Below, in pieces: positions 25,501 to 37,703 of a DNA stretch of 64,000 nucleotides. Location of the stretch: positions 9,956,001 through 10,020,000 of the forward strand of contig NC_063157.1 of NCBI RefSeq assembly GCF_020921035.1, given 5' to 3'. Both the position numbers and the translations under genes were made by a program. The stretch's first letter is position 1; each line of letters opens with the position of its first letter. This stretch comes from Rhodamnia argentea. Its lineage: Eukaryota > Streptophyta > Magnoliopsida > Myrtales > Myrtaceae. The notes below the pieces were generated by a model. The model ran no database searches and was not told the DNA's origin. It saw only the letters and a list, made by a program, of their open reading frames with translations.

Positions 25501-27794
25501 AAAGGTAAGACGTTATTTCATCACAAAAGAATCTCACATTGCCAGATTGTTTTGATGTGATTGGATCCTTCTTAGACATCCCAGTCTGAGGCAGACTTTT
25601 TATGTTCTCCGTGGAGGGATACAAATGATGGCTAGATGGTAAACCCGAAGCAGAGTTTTCCTGTAGCAACTGCGAGCTACGAATAGAAGGCAATGGTTCC
25701 ATAATCCCAACCTCCTTCAAAGCTCTCTGTCCTCCACCTTTGACTGTAAGACCAGATAGGTTGACTGCAGCAGGTGGGGCAGCGCCTTCTTTGGGTATGG
25801 GATTTCCAAAAAGGGTACTTGGAACATTGGCAGAAGCTACACCAAAGGCAGTCTGAAACTTGTTGCCTTCAAATTGATTTGAAGTGAATGCAGACCTTGA
25901 TTCAAACCTCTCTGAAGATGTGACTTTCCCACTCAGCCATGTCTGAGATGGAAATATCTGAAAACCATGTGAAGCTGTTTCAGCTGCCACTTTCTGACCA
26001 GCCTGAACATCATTTTGCATCACTTGAGAATTACTAGTGGAATTAACTCTACATTTTTCCACAAATGAAGGACTAGATCCAACCCCTACAATCTGTTTAG
26101 AATCTTCTTTGCTTTCTGTGATGTTCTGTATTTCCTGAGGCAGTGGTAACTTCAATGTCGACTGGTCAAGAAATGTGCTTTGGGGCCTTGGAAAGAGAGA
26201 CTGAGCAGAAACTGCGCCAACTAAATGCTTTTCATCCGGAGCCTTTTGCATTACATTAGATCCTTGTGGAAGTGCAAATGAATTTAGATTACATTTTCCT
26301 GTTACAGCTTCTTTCCTCTCTGTTTGATTAGTTGTTAGTCTGGCCGTTGCAGACTCAGAAGACTCTGTGTCAGCTTTAACAGCAATCTCACGATCTTTTG
26401 GTAAGTTGTATCCTATTGTGTTGGTGTCATGAATTTGATGGCCTGTAGGAACCTGTTGTGAAATCACCTCTCCCAAACCTGAAGAAATAGTGGAACTGAC
26501 TTCTTCTTGCACTTCAACTCCCGAAATATCCTCTTCCACGTCAGACGGCCAGCCAGTGTCAGGAAAATCAGTTTGTTCTGTAACACTACAAAGAAATAAC
26601 ACATCAGGCACTGTAGCAGAAGTGAGTTAAAGAGGCCTAACATGTTGATAACAGATTTAGTATGGAAAAACACAAAAAACCAACTAGGAGGGGGCAAAGG
26701 AGAATACCAGGCAACATTGAACATAATGAGCTTTCCTTCTAGAGAAAGGCAAAAAAGGATGCAAAATGGGGAAAGGTCCTTTTGCTCCTCAACTCCAAGT
26801 TGAACTTTGACTTTCTCATGCATGGACACTTTGTCAATGCAAAGCCCCAGGATTACATTGTCGTCACCATTTTCTGACCATAATGGAATTTTAAATCTCT
26901 TTAGCACAGATTGTTCATACATCAAATAAGAAAATCAAAATGCATGAAGAGAAAACAAAAGGCAACAGGAGACTGTCATCTGCATAAGTTGATGAATATA
27001 CCACTGCCCCATCTTTTTGTTTACGCTTAACTTACAATACACTGTTGACTCAAATTCTGCGGAAATTATGCAATATCCAACTACTCTACCATAGAGCTAC
27101 CTAGGAAAACGAGAGATCCAATCATTTTGAAAAGCTTCACATAGGAACTCCGCTAACGCCATTCACTCCAAGTCTGATCAACAAGAATATAAACCACGAG
27201 TACTTGAAACAGTAGAAATTGCAAAAGTGCAAGAATATGTAGTTATCTTGTCCTCATGAGAACATTAGCTCTTTCAGAACCCTGATAAGGAATGGACAGA
27301 GTACGTATCTAATATTCCCGAAAAATATTTACATAGACTTACTCCCAAATAATGTGTTAAATGAATATGATTATAATTTCTGCAAGTCAATATATAAGTC
27401 CATCTATTATAACTACAACCTCATGTACCTTGAAGCTCAATTCTTGGAAGCCAGTTATCTCGATCAATATCAACAAGTACTGCTTCATTCATCTCCTCAC
27501 CAAGTGACCAACTGAATAGGATAATGTGCTGGTCCACATTTTTTCGGTTAGCTGCGACCGCAAGCTTGCTGAAATTATGGAAAAGTAGAAAAGAGGTTAC
27601 CCTTTATCAGCTATGCAAGATCGTTTCCATGGATACTGCAGAAGGAAAAAGTGAAGTTGCTAATCTGTGACGGTATTATAAAAAGTCATATATATATACT
27701 GCAGAAGGAAAAAGTGAAGTTGCTAATCTCTGACGGTATTATAAAAAGTCATATATATATATATATAGATAGATATAGATATATATATATATAT

Positions 27795-27829
<35 letters not shown>

Positions 27830-30800
27830 CACACACACACACACACACACACATGTAGGAACAAAGAGGAAATCTTTCAGTTTAACTTTTTCACAAGGTC
27901 AATGTGTTATTTGAACCAAAGAAAGAAGTTCAAATTTGCGATCAGGCATGTAACTCTTGTTAATTTTCCAATTGGATTGTTCCATGATGGAAGACCAAAT
28001 TTCAACAAGTATCAATGAGACCATAATCAGGGCTTTTCACCCGACACAAGTGATAAAAAATCATGTATTAAATGGGCACGAGTCAAAAGAAAAACAAATT
28101 GAAATATTCTAAATGATAACTCTCTCAAACGAGATATGCTGAGGACAAAGTCTCAATGACAAATAACAGAAATTAGATATGGAAACGAAGTGAAAATTAG
28201 GGCATTACCATTGTTCCAAATAGCTAAAGAACAGAAGTGGCTCACATCCTGCGGGTATAATATCATCAACAATTCCAGGGAAAACATCACAAAAGGACTG
28301 CAGTATCACCTCAGAAGAAGCCTACAGAAATGTATATTGGAAAAATGACTAATTAAATCATATTGTTACATAATCAGAAACGACAAAGGTGGTTTGTAAA
28401 TTTGAATTCTTGGACATAGTCCTGAGGATGTCATTCAACGGAATCAGCACCCTCACATTCAAATTTGTTGCTATACATATAACAATGGCAAGCCACCATT
28501 TGCATGTCATCATAGGGAAATGGGAAACTATTGAGACATAGGAATATGCCCCCTCCTTCACATCCTAGTGGCAACATCTAGCAGCCATGGACTCGTTTAC
28601 ATATTCGTAGAAACTTTGTATAGCCACGACAGAGAGTGCACCAAAAACTTCTCTTTTGTCAACAATGACATCTTGAGACAGTAAAATTTTGATTAGAACA
28701 CAAATGTTAAGACTGGCAACGAGAAAAAATAACTATGTCACAGGATTCCACAGGAAACAATTTAATTACACAAGGAATTTGCAAACCATCGCAGAAAGAT
28801 TTTACAATACAAGACAATGTTCTAATTGAGGGACCATGGCAGACCAGTGCGACCAGATCTAGTAAGTAGAGACTACAACTACTTCAATTCAGTCGATTAC
28901 CATAAAATCATACTGAAATCAAGTTCAGAAAAACCACTTGTTAATTGTTCTTTGAGTACACAAGAGTATACAATTTAATTTTTCTAGTTACTAAAGGAGG
29001 TTGCTCATGAACCTCTCTTGCTGCTTAATGATGACGATGATAATGATAATAACAATAACAATAACAATTGCCAAATATTTTTATATGTTAAACAATTGCT
29101 AGTGAAAAATGTGTCAAAAATTGTTTCACCCACATGAAAATACTTGCCGTCTCTGGTACTGATTACTTGCAAAAGATAACCTTCTTCCATGCCGTCTGAG
29201 GTAAGTTGAAAGCATCCTAGAACGATGCAATCGGGACGAACCCACTTGAGAGAATCCACTGACAACATAGCACAAGAAATTCAGTATCGCAGATATCAAC
29301 ATGGTGGGAAGATAACTAGACCTCAAATCTTAGGGTATAATCACACTATGAAGCATATAAATCTATTCTCACATACCAATTAAAATTTCACCGTCCAGAA
29401 TCATCTCACACGGAACATACAACCTGAATACCGTTTGTCAGAAAGTGAATTTGACAAATAACTCCTTTTGGACCTTTTCCTAGTTTGATCTAGTATACCA
29501 CAAAAACCTTAAAGACCAAAGTTATTCCTTAGAAAGAATTCAAGTGTGAGCAGAATTCAAATATGAAAATAAACAACCCTTGCACGTGCAAATATGGAGA
29601 GAACTTTATCTGAAGCACCATATTAGTTATCCAAAATTCAACCTCGGTGAAAGATACAGCATAAATGATCATCTTCCAACTAACCTCTTGCTCAGAGTCA
29701 CAGAAAGGTATGCCTTCAGATTACAAATTATGAGCAAATTGCCAGACGCAAACATCTGAATTTGAGCATCAGAGTCACTGTACCTTTCACACTAAAGTCA
29801 TCGGACTCTCCTGTCCATGGTTGGAGTGACAATGCGATGATCAACTTCTCATTTAATTTGGATGAAAGAATGCTTAGGCTGTTATTCCTTGCCACAGCAA
29901 TATAATCATCTTTTGCACTGCAGTCCACTAAAAGGAGAAAGGTAAACAGAGAATGAAGAAATACGTGAATGACCATGCTAATTATTTATGTTCATTTTAA
30001 GGTATTACCATCCAAACAAATAATTAATACGCCATAAAGCAGCATTAAAGAAGTAAACAGAAGGAACCTTACCACACTAGACAAAACATGATGGTTAAGG
30101 TACTCTATAAGCATACTTTGTGAAAGCCAGAGCAAAGTTCATTCCAGAGCTCATTGTCGTACGAGAGAGTAACAGAAAGATGAAAGTTGTTATGTTGGAT
30201 CTGATTACAGAACTTCAACAAGAGATTTTCTTGGATCAGATAATGATCAAGATTTGAACAATCTCTCACAACCACACAATGTAAATGAAGACAGCATGCC
30301 AAGAGAAAGCTAAGCGCAAGCTTCACATGTCAATTCTTCCTGCCTCATGAAAAAAGCTATTCAGAGGAACTTTCAAACTTTAATCAGGGCTCAACGGATG
30401 CACCAGCTTTCATTATATATATATATATAATCTTTCTATCCTTTCAATTGTAAACCCAGAGCAACATTTTGACAAACCAGTTCTGCACTTCCTGGAAAGA
30501 CTTCCAGTAAGTGAAATCCAGATCTTCCCCGATCTTTCTATTTTCTTCTCAAATCTACTCCAGATCTTTCTGTTTTTGGAGATTTTATGCACAGATCTAC
30601 GGATCTTTTCTTGTAATCTTTCAATATTGTGAAATACATTGTGAAGTTTTCATATTTTAAGTTCAATACCCACAGATCGCGGAAGGCTCTGCCTCCTACT
30701 TGTGGAGTCACGAACCAAATGAAGACGATCGCTATGGGATATTGCCCGGCATCAATTGAATCTTCTAGATAGAATCACAAAAGTAGATCCTGGTGCACTT

Positions 30801-32837
30801 ACTTGATATTCAAAATCCCAGGCCAAGACCCGAGAATATATATAGAGTTCAGTTTATCCTCATAAATCCAAATAATCAGCAGTATCTATGTTGGTCTCTC
30901 AAACTCAAGGGGGGAAAAGGACACATTGAAACAGAGCCCACGTTCTCGAGCATGAATTGATACCGCAATAAGGAATCAGCGTGGAAATCAAGGACACATT
31001 GAAACAGAGTCCACGTTCTCAACATGAGTCGATACCGCAATAAAAAAGAAGCGTGGAAATCAAGGGCAACAAGCAACGAAGTCTCTATGGAACAAACTTG
31101 TTTTAAAATTACCACTCGTAATAAGCAGAGCCTAATGCAAGAAGTTCTTGATCTTTAATGCATACCTGCATCAACATTATCCATTAAAGACTTTAAAGGT
31201 CCATCAATGCTCCCAAGATACAGTTTCCCGCGACTTGTCAGAAGAATGTATGAATTTTGTCTCTTCTTTAGCCACCTCAGGTCCTTTACAGAACTTCCTT
31301 CTTCTATCGAGCAGGCAAAAGAAGGTACTTGCTCCTGCACAATTGAAGAGCTCAATTAGAAGCAAACCCGTCAGAAAGCATATATGTATTACTCTTTTAT
31401 GAAAGACGAACAAAAGTCAAAAACAACATAATTTCATCCAATATAAGTTGAAATGCAGAATTGTAAGAACTACACATGATGTTAACGGTGCATAAAAGGA
31501 AGCTTTCTCTTTCAAACCCATGTCTAAGTGTTTCAATTTCTTGGTTTTAAGTCAATTTATCTACTAGCCTAGCAAAAAATCTGCATGCAAAATATATGGA
31601 GAATACAGATAAATTCAAGGACAAAAATGCAAATCGCAAAGAATCACCGCCTATTTCAAAATATGGTTTAGATTTTTGTACATGTGCAGTGCATCAGATG
31701 TGCAAAGACAACAATTGTTGATGTAAGTGCAACCAGATTTTCGTACATGTGCAGTGCATCAGACGTACAAAGACGATAACTGTTGATGTAAGTGCAACCT
31801 AATAAGTCAGATTATTAATGGTTTTGTACAGTAGTCTATGTCTCACAAAGTGAGGCTCCAGCTAGACCAGGATAATAAAACTCAACTGGGGAATTACCAT
31901 AGGGTTGTTGCTCAATGCTACGGGAGGATATTGTCCGCCTATTTCATTTTGGTTCATAATTCTGTCTTTATTATTGATAATTTAAACCATAAAATCATTT
32001 GCAGATATAAAAAAGAAAGCAACTGTAACTAGAGATTTCTTAATTCCCAGAAGCCAAAAGAGCATATACAGGAAACTGTCCAAAACCAGCTATATCTATT
32101 CCTAATCTGAACCGAATGCAACAACATAGGCAGCACTTGCCAATTGTTCAGCGTCTAACAAGAATTCTCAATGAACATGCTCAGAAAAGAATCACAACAT
32201 GACGAGAAAATTCAACTTTTTTTGAGGATCTCCATGTGTGGGGGGCGTAACTGGAAAAGAAAGAGGCCCCAAAGGTTCAGCCATGTTCTCATATGATCAT
32301 ACAGCATGATCTAACAAAAGGGACTCTGAACTAACCTCATTGAGAAGCGAAGTAACCGAGAAGAAGTTAACAGTTCCGCCGACAGAAGCTGCAAGCGTCG
32401 AAGAATCAGGAGAAAGCGAGAGCGAGCGAACTGTCCCCACGGGTACGTCTACTACGCTCAGTTCCAGCAAGGAAGATCCACCTCCCTTCTCCTTAATCTT
32501 CTTCGCCGACTCCATCACATCCCTGGTCCTCGCAACACAAAATCCTACATCGGGAAGACGATTAGCACCGAAACGCAACACTTCAGGCCATCAATTGAAC
32601 GAACTCAATCAAGGTACACAACTCACCGGAGGAGTGGGCCACGAAGACGAGCTGGAGCTGCTCGGAGATGGCGAGCGGCTGGGATGGGACGCAGCCCGGG
32701 TCGTATAGCTTGGAATCGCCGTCCCCGCCCTTCGCGGGCTTGACCGGGACCGGCTCGCCGATTCGGTCGAAGAAGAAATCGGAGGTCTCCACGTGCTCTC
32801 CTTCGACCTCGTCCTTCAACTGGATCAACGGGGCCAT
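19582..32837 (-). CDS. NUP214: Nuclear pore protein NUP214 / LNO1, 17 exons, 1777 aa
   Basis: Exons on the minus strand: 32837-32627, 32544-32336, 31334-31166, 29927-29784, 29258-29134, 28321-28209, 27568-27429, 26873-26708, 26585-25538, 25049-24897, 24249-24192, 23799-23666, 23587-23463, 23119-22777, 21994-21808, 21714-19813 and 19688-19582. Frame is kept throughout (1777 aa), near the length I recall for Arabidopsis LNO1. Residues 1 to about 425 form the N-terminal propeller region. About 776-931 are helical (coiled coil). From about 1300 there is a Phe-Gly domain (SFGGGFG, GGFGG and similar), ending [10 protein letters not shown]. In the family, NUP214 sits on the cytoplasmic face of the pore, recruits Gle1 and the DEAD-box helicase LOS4/DBP5, and is needed for mRNA export and embryo development. 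The exon 5 to exon 6 junction (CAT|GTGGGT donor) is the weakest; a missed small exon is possible. Several introns carry tandem duplications. Confidence 0.93.
24329..24418. repeat. 48-bp tandem duplication in a NUP214 intron
   Basis: The word TTTACTACATAAGAGGAGC and its continuation occur twice with a 48-bp period and two or three mismatches. It lies between exons 10 and 11. Confidence 0.9.
25456..25527 (-). repeat. 24-bp unit repeated three times next to a splice donor
   Basis: Three identical 24-bp units start at 25456, 25480 and 25504, just beyond the donor of NUP214 exon 9 (exon ends 25538). On the coding strand each unit stays open in the exon 9 frame and would encode CDEITSYL. Unspliced reading would add these repeats plus a short tail before a stop at about 25442. 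Confidence 0.95.
27633..27760. repeat. 63-bp tandem duplication in a NUP214 intron
   Basis: Two copies of a unit starting ATACTGCAGAAGGAAAAAG lie 63 bp apart and run into the adjoining TA microsatellite. Confidence 0.9.
27746..27853. repeat. Compound TA / CA microsatellite
   Basis: Long alternating TA with interspersed GATA words is followed by an uninterrupted CA run at about 27831-27853. It lies in the intron between NUP214 exons 6 and 7. Confidence 0.95.
30917..31062. repeat. 73-bp tandem duplication in a NUP214 intron
   Basis: Two copies begin AAGGACACATTGAAACAGAG at 30917 and 30990, with small indels. It lies in the intron between exons 3 and 4. Confidence 0.85.
31670..31799. repeat. 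65-bp tandem duplication in a NUP214 intron
   Basis: Two adjacent 65-bp units contain GTACATGTGCAGTGCATCAG and differ at a handful of positions. It lies in the intron between exons 2 and 3. Confidence 0.9.
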
Positions 32838-34597
32838 GACTAGAGACGGAGTTTGAGGCCGAGAGAGAGAGAGAAGGAACAGCTGAGCTCGATCGAGAAA
32901 TCAGTGCAAATGGCTGAATTTGGAGGTCACATTCAGCTTAAGTTCCAGGAGACGAAGACGGTGCGAGTGAAGTGCGAGAGGCTTTTGGGCGGGAAGAGAG
33001 AGAGAGAGAGTTGATTCGTGCCCTAGAAAAGACTACCGACCTGCATATTATCATAGTATGGAACAACTATAGTATATAACATTATTCGACCAAAAATGTT
33101 GTACACGACATTAAATTCACAAACATAATACACAATACTATATACCCGCAAATATTTTACTATCTCCAAAATGCATATAAACAACTTGAAAGTTTGTCTG
33201 CTAACTAATACGGGAAAAATTTTAAATACGTCATCGTGCTAGAATAGAAAAAGTTTATTTCCTTGAACAGGCGCGAGTTACAATTATATAGTCAATAACG
33301 AAGAGAGACAAAAATTATGAGGAATAACGAAATTTTGCGTATGTGCTTTGCTATTTTTATGAAGAGATTATCGAAACCTTTTCTTGCAATGAGAAGAGTC
33401 CCAATTCTAGCAACTTACTGGTGTAGGTGCTGTCGTTCATAGGCAATGCTTGAAGAGTAATTTGTTGTAATATATATGCATAGAAGCCAAAGCTACATGC
33501 AATCTCGCTGATGTTTTCATAAGAAAGGGAAAATTGCATAAATGATCCTAAATATTTTTCCTAACTTGCAATTAGATTCCAAGTGTCTTGAGTCCGATGC
33601 AAGCAAGTCCTAGTCATGCTCAAATAATGTTGCCCGCGTGCCACGTGCAAGGATTCGACGTGTTGAGTTTCTAAAATGTTTTTCTAATTTCTAAATATTT
33701 CTAACATGGCGCCCCATCAATGCTACCACAGTACCACTTTTGCAAAAGAGCATTAAAAAAGGATTCATATGTAGTGTAATATGCAACAAAATTTGGCTAA
33801 GTGCCTGTTTGATAACAATTATGTTCCCGAGAACAAAAGAACAGGAATCAGAGAAATATGAGGGTTGCTAAATAGGCCCTAAGCAGTTGTTGGAAAGACT
33901 TGATTGCATCGGATGCAAAACATTCAGAACTTGCACTTGTTCAAACATTTAGAATTGGATTGTATACTGGGAAAAACATTGAGCACCTTTTGTAATTTTT
34001 CCCCTAAGAAGAAAAACCAACTTTTATAAAAACAGGTATATAGTTTTAGGATTCAATCAAAAAAGAAGAAGAAGGAATTATCGTTAAGCTTTTATCTAGG
34101 TAAATGTAGTTTTCTTTGCCGGAACATATCGACTTTCCCTAGCTAGACGGAAACCTCTCGACTCACTTTATGATGTAGCTTTTCCCTGCTTTGCTAAAGC
34201 AGACTGCCCTCTTCGTCTTTTCCTGCTTCTTCATCAACCCTTTTCCAGATGGCCCCCTTTCCAAAGTGGTTACTTCCTTTTCTTCTTGAGAAGGGTATAA
34301 CACTCATGAACTGTTATCCCCCCGTGACTCTCTTCTCCTCACACACTTTGCTTTTCTGTTCGGGTCTCATCCACTGGATCTTTGCTCACCTACTTCTTCA
34401 TTCTCTAAACCCTACCACATAATTACAGTTTGCTTTCCCTTTTCTCCAGCATCTTTTGAAGGGTTCTGGCTTCTCGTTGTTACTCAATTAGCTCCTCAGC
34501 TCTGAATCTTTTGCTCTACACCTTATAAAAGGAAATTTCTACCCAGTTCTGTCCTCTTGCACCTGTTGTTGTTTACCTTTCTCTCTTGCTACATCCA
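32838..34597. other. Upstream region of NUP214, then repeats
   Basis: GA runs at about 32862-32874 and 32996-33011 lie in the presumed 5' UTR/promoter of NUP214. I see no exon between here and the LINE. A fold-back element is listed at 33527-34004. The rest (34005-34597) is pyrimidine-rich and may include the LINE 5' UTR. Confidence 0.45.
33527..34004. mobile_element. MULE-like MITE / fold-back element
   Basis: The left end is GGGAAAATTGCATAAATG and the inverted right end is GGGGAAAAATTACAAAAGG. Inner words also pair in inverted order, such as TCCGATGCAAGCAAGTC on the left with the complement of GACTTGATTGCATCGGA on the right. The termini look like Mutator-type ends. A clean 9-bp target duplication was not found, only TAAGAA on each side. 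Confidence 0.5.
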
Positions 34598-35651
34598 GGG
34601 AAGATCCTGCTGATGCTGCTTCTTGCCTGGCTGGTCTTTGCAAAAAGTTGGGTAAATTGATGAATCCAAGAGATAAAGCAAAAATATCTGATGAAACAAT
34701 AGAAGAGTGTCCAGCTACTTTAATTGGCCAGATTTACAATACTCCTACCGTTAGTTTTGCCACCTTCCAGACAGTCATGAAGAAGGCTTGGAGAACTGAA
34801 CAGGTTCATTTTACACTACTGGAGAACAATTTGTACAGTTTTGGCTTTCAATCGGTTCAAGAAAAGGACCGCGTGCTTTCTACTGGACCCTAGTCGTTCT
34901 CCAATTCCCTCCTACTATTGCAAAATAGTGACCCTCGTGCCCCGCCCCAATGCTATGAATTCCATACATGTGCGTTTTGGATTTGAATACTTGGCCTACC
35001 TAGTGGATGGCAGTATGCTCGTATTGTGGAAAAAAATTATGAGACAAGTTGGCCGGGTGTTGCAAATAAAAATTGAATCACGTAATCCTGCCGCTCTACT
35101 TATAATTAAAGCCAAGGTTGAACTCTAGCTGGAAGATGCACTTCAAGTTGGCATCCTTGCTAATTACAAAGGGCTGGAGCGTTGGCCTGATTTCAAGTAT
35201 GAGCGGCTCCCTACCTACTGTTACTCCTGTGGGTGCATTGGACACTATGCTAAATTCTATCCTCTGGTTCCATACGATGAAGACCGATTTGACTCCTCTA
35301 TGAGGAGTAGCTATGGCAGCTGGATGAGGGCGGAATCCTATGATCACAGCCCTTTCTGGCGTGTTTTCTATAATCTACAGGCAGATCATGACGGCTTCAA
35401 TCCACCTCACGCACCCCCCCTCAACTTGGCCCATCATACTACCCTAAACCAGAACCTTTGAGGCGCTGGCAGCAAAACTAGGACACTGTAGTGACCCCAC
35501 CTATATCTTTCCCATCTCTCGGCTCTGTCCAACACACCACATCCTCTCCCTCTCACTGTCCCATCTCATCTGGTTCTAACATAGTCATGTATGGGCAACC
35601 AGTACTCACCCCCACACACATTGTACCCATATTCAGCTCTTATCCGTCCAT
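34598..35651 (+). pseudogene. LINE ORF1 remnant (DUF4283 plus zinc knuckle)
   Basis: Translated pieces show the DUF4283 pattern of plant L1 ORF1/gag-like proteins. The segment LIGQIYNTPTVSFATFQ precedes KKAWRTE, then an NNLYSFGF strand and a KDRVLSTGP turn. At about 35208-35250 there is a zinc-knuckle-like YCYSCGCIGHYAKFY in which the final Cys has become Tyr. Stops and frame changes interrupt it near 34890 and 35020-35127. It is the 5' part of the LINE that resumes at 46257, on the far side of the MULE. Confidence 0.8.
35298..35651 (+). repeat. 354-bp direct duplication, left copy
   Basis: From CTATGAGGAGTAGC to TTATCCGTCCAT the sequence matches 46257-46610 over exactly the same length. I see roughly a dozen to fifteen substitutions and no indels. 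It abuts the left end of the MULE. Confidence 0.95.
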
Positions 35652-35655
35652 AGTT

Positions 35656-37206
35656 CCTGCCATAGTTCCTCAATGTCACAGGTAACATTAAATAAATCTC
35701 CACTATCCATTCTTATCCAACGCTTAATAATCCGCCACGTCATCTAAAGGAGGGGGACAATTTTTTGGGCGGCACTTTTGAAACTGGATATACTCTCTCT
35801 CCCCTCATTCCTTTTCCTCCTCTGCCCGATTTTCCTTTGCTCTCTCGTCGAATCCGAAACGAAATTTGCTCTCTCCTCTTTGCACCTTCGCGCTCTGTGT
35901 CGCCTCATTCCTCTATCTTCGCCGCTCGCCTCCTTGGCCTCCCTCACATCGTCCGTCGTCTCCGCTCGACGCGTCGCGGCTCTCCACTTCAAGTCCGCCG
36001 CCTCCAAGCCGAGATTGGATGGGATCAGCTTCACCTTAGCATTCGCTTGTGCTCCCTCCCGCCCGCGAACATCCGCATCGTCCTCGACTCCCCTCGACGC
36101 GTCGTGGCTCTCCACTTCGAGGTCACCGGCTTGGTTTCAGCTTGCCCTCTTGCTCGCGTCGCCTCGCCTTGTGTGGTAAAATTTCTGATTTGAGCCTCGA
36201 TGGTTTTACGTGCCCGTATGAACTTGCCCGAACTTGAATTATATGTGCTCCCGAGAGAGAATCGATGGGCCAAAAGATCGCATTCACCTTCAAATCACCC
36301 AATGAATAGCAGAGAAAGATTGCTGCACATTCTATAATTCTTGGTTTTTGCCCGTTCTTTTCGGGTTGAGGTGTGAAGGTTGAGGGAAACGTTTTCATTT
36401 AGCTTTGCTATGTTCCTGCTGTTTGCGATTCGGGGGAGGTCCCTAATTTGCAGTTGACTTCTAAATCAGCTCGCATACTAATATTTTCATTTCTAGTTGT
36501 GTCCGGAGACTCTGCATTGTAATTACCTGCTATAATGCCTAAGCACACTTTTTTTGTCAACAAGTAATTGTTTCTATAAGAAATATGAAAGCATTTCATA
36601 TCGCTCCTATGTAGAGATTTCATGTTGTTACATAACTCTGTAGCATACTGAAGTGGTCATGATGATTCCTTATATGTGTAATTGGAGGTGATTTAGATGA
36701 AGCGAGGGTTGCTCTATGGTATTCGATTCTTGTTTACGCAAAATTCTTTTAATAAGATGATAATGTGATTAATCTCTTTAGGAACTTCAATGTAGTGATT
36801 GGTCACAACGTCCTCTTACGGAAGAGCAGAAACAATATGTAGGGAGAGATGCGCTCTATTTGCTTGAAATTTTCGGTGTCTTTCGTGCCAAGATTATCAA
36901 TAAAGGTTGTCTTGCTAGAACTTCCTAAATCCCTCGAGATATCTTTGACATTCATAATGCAAAAAAAATTCTTTGATCACTCGGAATATGTCACATGGCT
37001 TTGCAATTATTTTTCTTTATTCCGACTTAGTTTCATTTGTGCTCTTAAAATTGAATCTGCCAAAACAATTCGTTTCGCTTCACCTTTTGTGGAGATAGGG
37101 TCAGAAAGGGATGTGCGTTTTAGTTTTGGAAGACCGAGGACTTTGACGGTTGTCATCTCTTCAGTAAAATGTCCCTTTACTTGCAGCATCTTCTTGAGTA
37201 TGAAGC
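35656..37206 (+). repeat. MULE left terminal inverted repeat
   Basis: About 1.55 kb matches the complement of 44668-46244. By eye divergence is around 4-5%, plus one roughly 35-bp insertion in the right copy near 46035-46070. The block at about 35800-36180 is CpG-rich, with two copies of CTCGACGCGTCG flanked by similar words, and looks like a promoter/5' UTR. Open frames there (for example 35765-36193) are mirrored in the right TIR and match no family I know. Confidence 0.9.
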
Positions 37207-37703
37207 CTTGTGCCTTAGCATTTCCGCTTTCTGCATGTCATAGTTTTAGGTGATGGGATTTTCTATCCCGATTGAATTTTTTTTTTTTTTGTAGGTAAAT
37301 GTTTAAATGGTCATGTGGTCCCGCATTCTGACCACATGAATCTTGGATTGAAAGAAGTTCTTAAAGAACCCGATACACGTAGTGCAATTTTGAGGATTAA
37401 ATCTTCTCAAGCGTTACACATCGTGCGGACGACCGCAACTGAATTTCCTCACGGGATAGTCACAGTAGATGAGGATTAAATCTTTTGAAGCTTTACACAT
37501 CGTGCGCCATAAATACAAAATTTATTCGAGATCTTAATACATGTGCTCATGATGCGTCGCGCTGTCGGGAGAGCTTTTAGCTATATGTATAGCCCAAAGT
37601 TAGAATGTGCACAACTAATATCCACTTCATGTTTTATGACGGAGTTATGCGGGTCTCTTCAACCTCTGCCATGCTTAGTACTAGCGGTCAAATTATCCCT
37701 CAA

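Noticed and set aside
27651..27914. 87-codon frame with Tyr/Ile and Thr/His runs
   Set aside because: Translation of the TA and CA microsatellites inside a NUP214 intron.
35765..36193. Long open frames in three registers in the MULE TIR
   Set aside because: The same frames occur inverted at 45689-46135, several registers are open at once, and the composition is CpG-rich; this looks like promoter/5' UTR rather than protein.
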